This document shows positions 23,290-34,174 of a stretch of DNA of 60,000 bases, piece after piece. The notes below the pieces were generated by a model that ran no database searches, was not told the DNA's origin, and saw only the letters and a program-made list of their open reading frames with translations. The number at the start of each line of letters is the position of its first letter. Within the stretch, counting starts at the first letter, position 1. Position numbers and translations under genes: made by a program. Source of the stretch: Apostichopus japonicus (lineage: Eukaryota > Echinodermata > Holothuroidea > Aspidochirotida > Stichopodidae); NCBI RefSeq assembly GCF_037975245.1, contig NC_092579.1, positions 17,979,678 through 18,039,677 of the forward strand, read 5' to 3'.

Positions 23290-25615
23290 GAAATCTTTAC
23301 TATCCAAACTATTCTCATATATTCTACATGAACACATAAAATGATTGAATGTCCCATTGAGGTAAATTTATCAAGTTTAAGAAAAGGAAAGTACCTCCAT
23401 TTATTGTTGCTCAATGGAGTACTATTATCAAGACAATCCAATTTTCCGTCCTGCCACCTGTGGGGAGGGGTGAGGGGGGTTGGATCATGCCCAGTGTCTG
23501 TCTCATATTTTGTAATATGTACAGTACCAGGGTAATGCAGAGTACTGTTGAAACAGCTTTATGGAACTTTATGACACTTTCCTTGGGGGGGGGGGTGGGG
23601 GAGTTGGTCTTGATAACATTACTGTATCATTATAATGGTTGTACAGATGGAGGGGAGGGATGGTGGTGAGCAGAAAGAAGGGAGCTTATTTAAGAAAAGA
23701 ATCATTTGCAGAACACAAACTGTGTATGGTATTCTGTGATTGTTCCAAATCCGATACATGTATGGGGGAGTGAGGCTGTCCAAGGTTGAAGACATTGAAT
23801 GCAACATCAAAGAATTCTTCTATTTTCTTTCCCTGTTCAACCAATTTCTTTTTTAAGATCTTGACAGGAAGGGAAGTATTTGCAACAAAGGAAATCAGGC
23901 AAGGTGATTTCTAGCTAGAGTATAGAGGAGAAATCATTTCTCCTGAGGAGGCATCCAAAATAGCTAGAACCAAGGAAGATGGCAACACCTTCTTGTACTT
24001 TTATGAGAATGGTGGAATTATAGAATGGTAAGTTAAAATGTTTGCTTCCCATTTTATGGTCTGCATATGTTTAATTTTTTTTTATGACTATTCACAACAT
24101 CAAAGATAACAATTTAAAATATGCATATTTTTTTTCTATAAATATTCACAACATCCAGGGTTCAAATTTTGACTATATCAATCACTAATTTGTGAGGATG
24201 TTATTATTGCTAGGAGGAAATGAAAGGCACTAGTAATTTTTGGGGAGTAACCTAACTTCCCCTAGAATATTAGGTACACATTTCTACAAATAAAAGTCTC
24301 CTTTCAGAAGATTTGTCAGATGGAGGGAGGGGGGGGGGGGGAGGACTCAGGGTAGCATGACCAGAGGTTGATATTTAATGTTTTGTGGAATGTGGAAGAG
24401 AGGGAGGAACTTTTTTCTAGAGGTAGGGAGTGGCTGGCACAACGCAATCCACTAAGTTAAGTGCAGAAAATCTAGCCTAAACATTTGTTTAAAAGAAAAA
24501 ACAATATTTTTTTTTATGAAAAACAAAAGAAATGCATAGCCATGCTTACAAGTTTTACATGTAGTCACCTGTAAGTGGATCGTGGAGCTAAGAATAAATT
24601 GGGAAGAGGGTAGGACTGGGGAGAGAGGGATGGGTGTTTATAAGCTAGGGACAAGGGAGTGCTGGCACCATATGCCAACCACATTTTGCTTAACACTACA
24701 CTCAGTCAAATGGGAGAAGCCAGCCTATTCACATGTTGACAAAAGTAAAATTTGCATAAACTTGTGTACAACTTTGGATGTAGTAATCTGGCAGTGGATG
24801 CTAGCCTAATTTACTGAGGAAGAGGGAGTGAGCAAGGACTGGGGTGGGCAACAGGGAATTAAAGAAGTATTGATATGGAGTCATTTGATAGTTTTCCATT
24901 TTCAAGCTAATTTGAGAGACGTTTAATATTGGTGTTTGAAATCTTTTTCATGTTGTTGTTGGTCTTAAATTTGAATTAACTTTTATACTACACAAAGAAT
25001 CATATATAAGCTATCAGCATAATTAAAGACATCACAGAGAATAACAGTCTAATATACAATCATGTGTCCATTGAATAAAAAATATCAATGATAAAAAGGG
25101 GTTATATTCAATAAGAATTGGATGCAAATTCCTCCAGAATGTTACATTCATTTTCCTATTATACGTGTAAAAAATCCTTTTGGCTTTGACTATCTAATGT
25201 ATTGGAGTGATCTGTCTATGCAGCTCTCTAAACAGTGTTTCAACTTTTAAAGTTGTTCAGTCCTGCTCCTTTGGTTTCATAGTCATTCTAAATTGTTTTA
25301 TAATCCACTTAAACTTTCAATTTGTTGCCCTCAGTATTGATGCTACAGACACAGCCTGTGTTGCAAAGATGGTAAATGATGAGATTGGCAGGGAGGCCAA
25401 TTCTGTTATGAAGAAACAAATACTTGCAAATACTTGAAGGAAGAGTCTGTCTCTGTTTGTTTGCCCTAAAAGACATGAAACATGGTCAAGAACTCCGGTA
25501 CGACTATGGGCAAACAGATTTACTGTGGAGAAAGAAGGTAAGAAAGAAATTGCAAGGCATGAGTAAAAATTCACTGGTTTGTTAAAGTTTAATAGGTTAT
25601 GGAGAAACATCTTAA
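23290..25615 (+). repeat. Segmental duplication, copy 2
   Basis: Head-to-tail partner of 20735-22440. It has an extra G-rich block with GAGGGAGGGGGGGGG at about 24322 and AGGAATTTTT-type AT-rich sequence up to about 25125. Similarity resumes at CCTCCAGAATGTTACATTCA. Confidence 0.85.
23868..25537 (+). pseudogene. KMT5A-like SET-domain lysine methyltransferase pseudogene, copy 2
   Basis: The structure is as in copy 1: exon A is 23868-24027 and exon B 25335-25537. This copy is less damaged. A-T-K-E-I-R-Q-G-D-F reads through where copy 1 has TAA, and the end reads L-R-Y-D-Y-G-Q-T-D-L-L-W-R-K-K without a stop. It shares the TAG after G-D-F and the same 10-bp duplication (25417-25436). The shared lesions mean the gene was already broken, or carried them as polymorphisms, before the segment duplicated. 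N-S-V-M-K-K replaces the usual N-H/N-C cofactor motif. Downstream residues after the GTAAGA donor are not found. Confidence 0.87.
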
Positions 25616-25639
25616 AGATAAAGTCTTGGTCATGATGTT

Positions 25640-28379
25640 TTTTTTCAGATTTTAACTTACAAGTGAAAGTTCATATCAGCATTAAGGAAAACTGAATGGA
25701 TATTGCAACTTTTTCCACATTATGTAGGGAATAGAGTGGTATAAACTGAACTGTGTAGACTTGGCGACAAAAACATTTGCTGGCACTAAACACATTTCTA
25801 ATGTAAAAGATAAGTTTAAAAACACTTTCTGCTAGAATGAGATTTGATTGAGGAAACCTTGGATGTTGTCGTAACCTCATTATTCAATTGCAACTATTTA
25901 TGTGGTTTGACACATTTCATAAGATTTTTTTAATTTAACCTTTGTGTTAGTTTATACTAATATAACCTTAATACCTTCCCTGTAGTTCAGTACTTGTCTT
26001 ACAGTACTGATACTTAGCTTTGCATGTGACTATGAAGAAGACAAATATGTGCTGGGAAAGCCGAGCACAAGACTCCTTTGATGCTTGTAAAACCATAAAA
26101 AAAAAAGGCATGAAGAAAACTGCTCAAAGCTTCAAGTTTCCTTCGTTATTTCAAATTTATGGAAATTATTAAAAATAAGAAAACTTTTGAACTGTTCTAG
26201 ACCTACCAGGATTTGAACCCTAAACCAAGACCCAGAGAATTATCAAATTTATAATTTGAAGCAGTGTTAATATCACCTTTCATGGGATTATCAGTGAGGT
26301 ACATAACTGTGAGAATCTGTAAGGTAAAATATATACTTAAAGTTTACAGCAAAATAGTTCAATCTACTTGCTTCTGAACTAAACAGTGAGGGTGGTGTCT
26401 TAATTTAACAAATTGTAATGGAAGTTGTCAATACTTGGTAAACTATTTACGAGCTAATAGTGGCCAAACATGATGTGGTAGGAATTAGAAAATATGCAAT
26501 GAAATATAAGCAAGAAATTTTTGGCACAGAAATAAATGAATTTATAACAACCTTCAAGAACATCAGCTTAACCACTAATATGTGCTAGAAATGAAATAAT
26601 GGTCACTTATGCTCTTTGCTTCATTCCTCAAACTACTATTCTGTAGCACAAAATTTTTAGAACCATTTGTCGTGAATAATCTTTCTCTTCTCAAAACAAT
26701 AAATAAAAGGTGTTACTGTAAGTTAAATGAAAACAAATGAATGTATGATCTTATATTTCTCAAGTTTATTTTCCTTTAATAATGTTGAAATCAAATATTA
26801 CAAAACGATATCATGCAGTGTATGAAATATTACAAACCTTGGTCCCTGGCACCAAATGTTCCTATTTTCACCCATCAATCCTCGTCTACCCCCTCCCCAC
26901 CCACAATCACTATTTACCCATCTAGTAACCTTTGTTATTTACATAAACAGATTAAGAGGGAAATATTCTAAATCTGTTGCATGATATGGATAAAATTGAA
27001 AGCAAATAGTTAATAGCCATCTCTGTAATTTCTTCCTCAAAAGAAAGAACTATTTCACACGTTTTTGTAGAAAAATAATTATTAAAAGTTTACTTTTGAA
27101 AATAATAACAACAACTATTGCAAAATAATATATATCTGTGAAGTTAAGATTTCCCTCTACCAGTAAAAAACAGAACACTATTTAAAACAAAAATAGGACA
27201 AAATGTACAACAAAAAAACAAAAAATCTTGCTTTTGTTTGAGAGCTTGAACATAACATACATCGCATGCATCTTGCTCATGTCCAGATGTTTAAAGGAGC
27301 ATTTTGAGGAAAAATTTAACAAATTTTCTGCCCTGTCAAGATACTAAAATCCCATGCCAATGAAGGTCATTAATTTCACTAGACAACTTCAACCTAAAAT
27401 AATGTATTCCAAGTGGAACAATTTCAAACATTATCAATGTGATTTCTGTGCCTGAAATATGAAAAATATCTTGAGTGTTAACTATGGAAGATCGTTGGAT
27501 TTGTTCACCACTTTAACCACTGTAGGCTTGATTAAATTTACAATTAAATGCATAAAGCTTCTGTAATTGCTTCAAGAAAGTTGTTGTTTTTGGTTGAAAG
27601 CAATTTATTCCTTTTCTCCCATGTTGTAAGTCCTATTCATATAGGGTAAAATGAATTGGTTTGTTTCCGAGGTAAACACCCCCCCCCCCACCCCAATACA
27701 GAAATCATTGATACAAATATGTAGCTAACCTGTTGCATTATTGTTCAAAATTATACATGGCTTTAGAACTCATTTGTATACATTTCCTCCAGTTCTGCTT
27801 GTGTTAATTCTAGTTAAAAATGAAACTTCATATCTTCTTATGGCATATATACATTTTTGTTACATGCGCAGTTTTATCAAGTTTTTTGAAACACACTTAG
27901 CAGGAAGTGAAAATACAAGGAACTCTTTTTTCTGATACAACAAATAATTTGTTACCATCGAAGAACAGAAGGTAAAACACAAAGTGTGTATTGCAGTCTA
28001 AGAAGTAAAATACTAAACTTTTTCACACAAAAGAGAAAAAAACTTAATGAAATGTTGGTCCGTAAAATGTAATACAAACTATTCCTGTGTAAATAAAAAA
28101 ATATCTACAATGGCAGAAAAGGAGACAAAAGTCCTCCAAGCAATTCTGGGATACATATAAATATTGCAAAATTATGAGGAGATATCAGATATGGAAAAGT
28201 TATCCTGTGTGACATATTGACTTTTAATTTTGGGGATTAACCTTGAATAAATAGAAAGGAAATTTATGCATTTCTTTTTCAAATGTTGAAAAATAGCCAT
28301 CGCAATGAGCACTCAATCCATAACTTATTTATATTTTATACAAACCAATGACCTATTGTAGTTTTACGATTGCATTGTA
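25640..28379. other. AT-rich non-coding DNA
   Basis: No open frame with family resemblance, no element termini and no tandem repeat of note. A C run lies at about 27679-27689. Confidence 0.55.
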
Positions 28380-28380
28380 A

Positions 28381-29047
28381 TGAGTGACCATTTAGCAGTA
28401 CATGTAATTATCCAGCAATGAGCTATTTCATAGACCCATTGAAAGTAGTGACCATTTAGCAGAACGTGTAATTATCCAGCAATGAGCTACTTTGTAGAAC
28501 CATTGAAATTGGTGACAATTTAGCAGTACGCGTAATTATCCAGCAATGAGCTTTTTCATAGACCCATTGTAATTAATGACCATTTAGCAGTACGCGTAAT
28601 TATCCAGCAATGAGCTATTTCGTAGACTCATTGAAATTAGTGACCATTTAGCAGTATGTGTAATTATCCAGCAATGAGCTATGTAATAGACCTCATTGTA
28701 ATTAATGACCATTTAGCAGTACGCGTAATTATCCAGCATGAGCTATTTCGTAGACTCATTGAAATTAGTGACCATTTAGCAGTATGTGTAATTATCCAGC
28801 AATGAGCTATTTAATAGACCCCATTGTAATTAATGACCATTTAGCAGTACGTGTAATTATCCAGCAATGAGCTATTTCGTAGACTCATTGAAATTAGTGA
28901 CCATTTAGCAGGATGTGTAATTATCCAGCAATGAGCTTTTTAATAGACCCCATTGTAATTAGTGACCATTTAGCAGTATGTGTAATTATCCAGCAATGAG
29001 CTTTTTAATAGACCCCATTGTAATGAGTAACCATTTAGCAGTACGTG
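28381..29047. repeat. Minisatellite, about 11 units of 63-65 bp
   Basis: The unit reads GTGACCATTTAGCAGTACGT, GTAATTATCCAGCAATGAGC, then TATTTCGTAGACTCATTGAA. Units begin near 28383, 28449, 28512, 28577, 28640, 28705, 28768, 28833, 28897, 28960 and 29026. From the fourth unit on, two subtypes alternate (TGTAATTAATGACC with ACGCG/ACGTG, and TGAAATTAGTGACC with ATGTG), so the block has a higher-order period of about 128 bp. Confidence 0.95.
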
Positions 29048-30171
29048 TTTTCTATTGTCTATTATCTATTGTTGTTACATTGCAAGACAATATTACAACT
29101 GTATTATTCATTATGAGAATTGAATTCATGTTATTGATCCACTAACCAAGCTCTGCCTGTATGAATTTCAATATTTTGAACAATCAATACCTTGTTTTGT
29201 GCACATTGGGACAATCATTATTAACTTTTGCATATGAACCTCATTTTCATCTTTCTTTCTTCAATTTTTTTCAATAGTTTCAAATCGATAATCCAGCTTT
29301 TTGCCTGCAAACGGTCCAATAGTGTTATACAAACTTTTCTTGCAAAGCAAATACTGCAAAAGGAAATACCAAAGAAGCAGCTTGTGTCTCCAACATGGCT
29401 AAAAACTCATTGGATATATTTCCCTTGATGTTATTGATCAAACTTTTTTGTTGCCATTTAATTTATAAGAAGTATTTGAAATTTTCTGATACAGAAAAAA
29501 AAAGAGTTGGAACACAAAGATATATGTTGTTTCACTGATTTCAAATTTACTTTGCCATCAACTATATCAGAGTAACTGTGGTAAATATGCTAATGGCCGT
29601 CACAATGTGACAACGAACAACATCTCACCTTTAAATAAAAGACCTGGTGTCATCCCACGACAAAATAGTTAACGAGACTTACTATTAATGTATATCAGTT
29701 GGAATTTAGGTACACTTACTTAATCAAAAACTGTTTCAGACTGTATAAATGACAATTAACTCTACAGGGTGACAAATATATTGTAAATACATCATTTCTT
29801 AACAAGACTGCAAGCCCACGATGATTGGATGAGTACTGTCATGAACAAACTAAACATAGGTAGATGCCATGCTATGTATATTCCATTTTGAAATGGTTAT
29901 CGGTTCCAATCGTTCCAAGAATCCAGTGTTTGATGGGGAACCATGCAACCATACAATCCATTCTCTTCTTCACCAGAAAACACCGGATAACGTGAAACAT
30001 TCTCGATCACGTAATTTGGGATTCACTTAATCGACGGCCATATTTCTGGGATGTGGCAATAGATTTGTAAAGATGGTGGCTTTTCACCTCTGTACCCTTG
30101 AGTTGTATCAGACTGAATCTCACACTATTGGATGTTGGAATAATTGAATTTTTTTAAAAAGAGATTGCATT
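29048..30171. other. Presumed 3' flank and UTR of the kinase gene
   Basis: This lies immediately downstream (minus strand) of the kinase stop codon at 30172-30174. No polyadenylation signal was assigned with confidence, and no other gene is seen. Confidence 0.4.
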
Positions 30172-30314
30172 CTATTTAAATATTTTATGTATCTTCTTTA
30201 TCACTGTCTTGATTTCTGAAAAGTTTGGTATGTCCTCTGGTTCTCTCCTCCAGCAGGCCTGGATCCATTCCCAGACGGCACCTGGACATTCGGGAGGCTG
30301 GTTCATCCGATAGC
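30172..30314 (-). CDS. Kinase terminal exon and stop codon
   Basis: The exon encodes Y-R-M-N-Q-P-P-E-C-P, W-I-Q-A-C-W-R-R-E-P-E-D-I-P-N-F-S-E-I and ends K-I-H-K-I-F-K with TAG. The [YF]-R-M-x-x-P-x-x-C-P and C-W motifs fit. The nearly invariant arginine before P-x-F is isoleucine (E-D-I-P-N-F), which normally helps stabilise the C-lobe. Confidence 0.92.
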
Positions 30315-30848
30315 CTGAAATTGAGGAGAAGATAGGCTTATAACCATGACAACGACAAACAAGCACAGGCATCTAACAGTCGCTATGGTAGTGGTCAATA
30401 ACGAGACATTTTAGGCATATTTCCAAGAATGTCAGACTTTTTTCTACATCATTTGTATCATTAATATTATATGTAAATAGTAGTTAGTGTATCTAACGTA
30501 AATTAAGGTGGCATTTTTCTTGAGGACGAAAAGAAGGAAGCAGTTACAGCTTTACAAAAATAAACCCCCCCCTCCACTCCCCCAAAGAATAATTCATTAA
30601 CTGTCTGGTACAGCTTTGGAAACCATCTATTACACCTACTGAGGCTTTCTTGTGTAACTATACTAACCAACTGAGGACCACCTGGTGTAACTTTTGTTAT
30701 CTATTATATATCATCTTTTAATTGTAATTTGAATTGCATACAGTGAGTACTATTATTTTCCAGTTCATCTGGCCAATATTCTTATTTTCCTTAAAGGGGG
30801 AGGGTAAGGTGACTTCATATTCCTCTCTCATTGTTTTTCAGTACTTAC
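30315..30848. other. Intron of kinase gene
   Basis: This AT-rich stretch separates the last two kinase exons. Nothing else is recognised. Confidence 0.8.
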
Positions 30849-30971
30849 TGCCCTCTATTTTCTCTCTGGCCTCGTTGTTATTCATGCCGGGGTACGGAGT
30901 GCTACCTCTGGAGAATATCTCCCAGAGGAGTACTCCATAATTCCAGACGTCAGAGAGCGACGTGTAGCTTC
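30849..30971 (-). CDS. Kinase C-lobe exon
   Basis: The 123-bp exon (phase 1 to 1) encodes [20 protein letters not shown] and [16 protein letters not shown]. The S-D-V-W-x-[FY]-G and P-Y-P-G-M-x-N-x-x-A-R-E motifs match FER. It has a TTTCAG acceptor and a GTAAGT donor. It follows a 12-kb intron. Confidence 0.94.
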
Positions 30972-31066
30972 CTGAAAGAGGACAGAGAGAGGACAAGCAG
31001 AACGGGTTGATTCGTGAGGAGATAGATGATGCAAGTCTCACGTTGAATGGAAGAGTCTAAAAAACA

Positions 31067-31072
<6 letters not shown>

Positions 31073-31102
<30 letters not shown>
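31073..31102. repeat. (AT)n microsatellite
   Basis: About 15 TA repeats inside the 12-kb kinase intron. Confidence 0.95.
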
Positions 31103-31104
<2 letters not shown>

Positions 31105-31489
31105 ATTATATATGCAATCAATTTAATATGTATCTGAACAAGATTTGAATGTTAGTGCCTGTCTGTTGATGTTTCATGCTACGATGTAAGCTAGGGGCAA
31201 ATTTTTTACGGATTTTGACTGGTTGTCCATCTGACAACCCGGCCTAATAGTTGATATGTCGAGAAAATTATAAAAATATCAAAATAAGAATCACTAATAT
31301 ATCACTTTAGGAGAGATTGATTAGACCATTAAAACTGATTGGTTGGAATTAAACAGGACTATATCTGAGCCTTATGATGTTTTGATTTATATATTTGATT
31401 ATTGATTCCTAGAGCTACAGTATGATGTGTCAACTGTTTTTAACAAGTAATTCTTATTTTTCAAATTGGGGGCCTGGGGGGGTGATGTG

Positions 31490-34135
31490 GGGTGGGGAAA
31501 TACATTATCAATGAATTTGGACAAAAAATAGCTAAGATGCCAATCAGGATGCTCATTATGGATTCCAAGGGCTCAGGTAAACTCTTCAATGAAGTGGCAG
31601 GGTTTGGGATTGAAAGTGTTTCACATAATAAAACGATTTTCAAAATGTTTCCTTGTCTTTTATTTCAAATTGTGAATGTTCTGATTTTGGCCAAAAATGA
31701 GAAATAAAATCTTAATGCTTTGGCCAGACAAAATCATTAAATTTTGAAAGAAAAAAAATGTTCTCAAATGCCAGTCAGGATGCTCATTATGGATTCCAAG
31801 AGCTCGGGTATACTCTTCAATGAAGGTAAGTGTCGGTCTATGGAACACTAATAAAATGATTTTCAAATGTGTCTTTGTACTTTCTTTAAATTGAGAACGA
31901 ATAATCTCATTATAGCTTAATAAGAAGGACATCCTCTATACAGTGTAGAAAAAACTTTAAAAAATGGCCCAAAAAAGAAGAGAATTGATAAGGCTATATG
32001 CCATACAAAATCCCAAAAATTTTGACCAAAAAAAAAAAGTTCTCAAATGCCAGTCGGGATGCTCAATATGGATACTCAGAGCCCAGATATGCTTCTCTCT
32101 GAAGTTAAAAGTGATAGCCTATGGAATTTTTAGCCTATTAAAATGATTCTCAAAATGTTTCATTATAAATTCCCTCAAATTGAGAATGAATAATATCACT
32201 GTTGCTTTGGAAGGACACCCACTATCTAATGCATATGTGTAGGAAGAAGTAAAATAAGGTCATGATTTTGGCCCCCAAAAAATAAACTCCTTAGGCTATA
32301 TAGCCATACAAATTCATTAAATTTGGACCAAAAAAAAAGTTCTCAAATGCCAGTCAGGATGCTCATTATAGATACCAAGGGCCCAGATATGCTTCTCTCT
32401 GAAGTTAACAGTGGTAGCCTATGGAATTTTTAGCCTATTAAAATGATTCTCAAAATGTTTCATTATAAATTCCCTCAAATTGAGAATGAATAATATCACT
32501 GTTGCTTTATAAGAAGGACACCCTCTATCTAATGCATATGCATGGTAAGAACTATAAAGGTCATGAATTTGGCCAAAATAAACTCCTTAGGCTATATAGC
32601 CATACAAATTCATTAAATTTGGACCAAAAAAAAAAGTTCTCAAATGCCAGTCAGGATGCCCATTATAGATACCAAGGGCCCAGATATGCTTCTCTCTGAA
32701 GTTAACAGTGGTAGCCTATGGAATTTTTAGCCTATTAAAATGATTCTCAAAATGTTTCATTATAAATTCCCTCAAATTGAGAATGAATAATATCACTGTT
32801 GCTTTATAAGAAGGACACCCTCTATCTAATGCATATGCATGGTAAGAACTATAAAGGTCATGATTTTGGCCAAAAAAAAATAAACTCATAAGGCTAGAGC
32901 CATACAAAATCATTAAATTTTGGAAACAAAAAAAAGTTCTCAAATGCCAGTCGGGATGCTCATTATTGATTCCCAGAGCCCAGATATGCTTCTCTCTGAA
33001 GTTAAAAGTGGTAGTTTGTGGAATCCTTAGCCTATTAAAATGATTCTCAAAATGTTTCATTATAAATTCTTTCAAATTGAGAATGAATAATATCATTGTT
33101 GCTTAATAAGAAGGACACCCTCCATCCAATGCATGTGTGGAAAGAACTAAAAGGGTCATGATTTTTACCCCTCCCCTCCCCCTCGTAAGGCTTTGGCCAT
33201 ACAAAATCAATAAATTCAGACAAAAAAAGTTCTCAATGCCAGTCAGGATGCTCATTATGGATACCCAGAGCCCAGATATGCTTCTCTCTGAAGTTAAAAG
33301 TGGTAGCATATGGAATTTTTAGCATATTAAAATGATTCTCAAAATGTTTCATTATAAATTCTCTCAAATTGAGAATGAATAATATCATTGTTGCTTAATC
33401 AGAAGGACACCCTCCATCCAATGCATATGTGTGGAAAGAACTAAAAGGGTCGTGATTTTCACCCCCCTCCCCTTTGTAAGGCTTTGGCAATACAAACTCA
33501 ATAAATTCAGACAAAAAAAAGTTCTCATTGCCAGTCAGGATGCCAAGAGCCCAGATATGCTTCTCTCTGAAGTTATAAGTGGTAGTTTATGGAATTTTTA
33601 GCATATTAAAATAATTCTCAAAATGTTTCATAATAAATTCTCTCAAATTGAGAATAATATCATTGTTGCTTAATAAGAACGACACCCTGTATCTAATGCA
33701 CATGTGTGGAAAGAATTAAATAGGTCATGATGTGGGCCATATGGCTGCAACTTTACAAATTTAGTGAATTTGGAGAACGAAAGTTCTCAATTGACAGTCA
33801 GGATGCTCCCTATGTTTTCATACAGAGCTCAGAAATATGCTTTACTATGCAGTTTCTATGTTTTTTAGAATTTCTTTCAAGGTGGGAATGGTTCTTCTCA
33901 TTCCATCTATTTTTGTAAAATTAAATGAAATTAGAAAATCAGAAATTTGCTTTTCTATCCAGATAAAAGTGGTAGTCTATGGAATTTCAAGCCTCATGAT
34001 ATCATAACAATTTTCAAAGTGTTTACAAATAAACTTCTTTTAACCTGGGAATGAATAATACATTATTACATAATTCAAAAAGACACCCTCCATCCTATGC
34101 ATATACTTAAAAGGTCATGATTATGGTAAAATATA
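31490..34135 (+). repeat. Satellite-like array, about 9 monomers of 230-300 bp (direct arm)
   Basis: A monomer includes AAATGCCAGTCAGGATGCTC, CAGATATGCTTCTCTCTGAA, AAAATGATTCTCAAAATGTT and AGAAGGACACCCTCTATC. The conserved box (CCAGTCAGGATGCTCATTAT) starts near 31541, 31771, 32050, 32350, 32647, 32947, 33239, 33531 and 33794. Central monomers are nearly identical; outer ones diverge. No transposon termini or reading frame explains the unit. Confidence 0.95.
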
Positions 34136-34174
34136 GAGTTATTTTTAAAGGGTTAAAAATTCCCAATAAACCAC

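Noticed and set aside
28381-29047. CRISPR array
   Set aside because: The units are contiguous tandem repeats without unique spacers, in a eukaryotic, intron-containing context.
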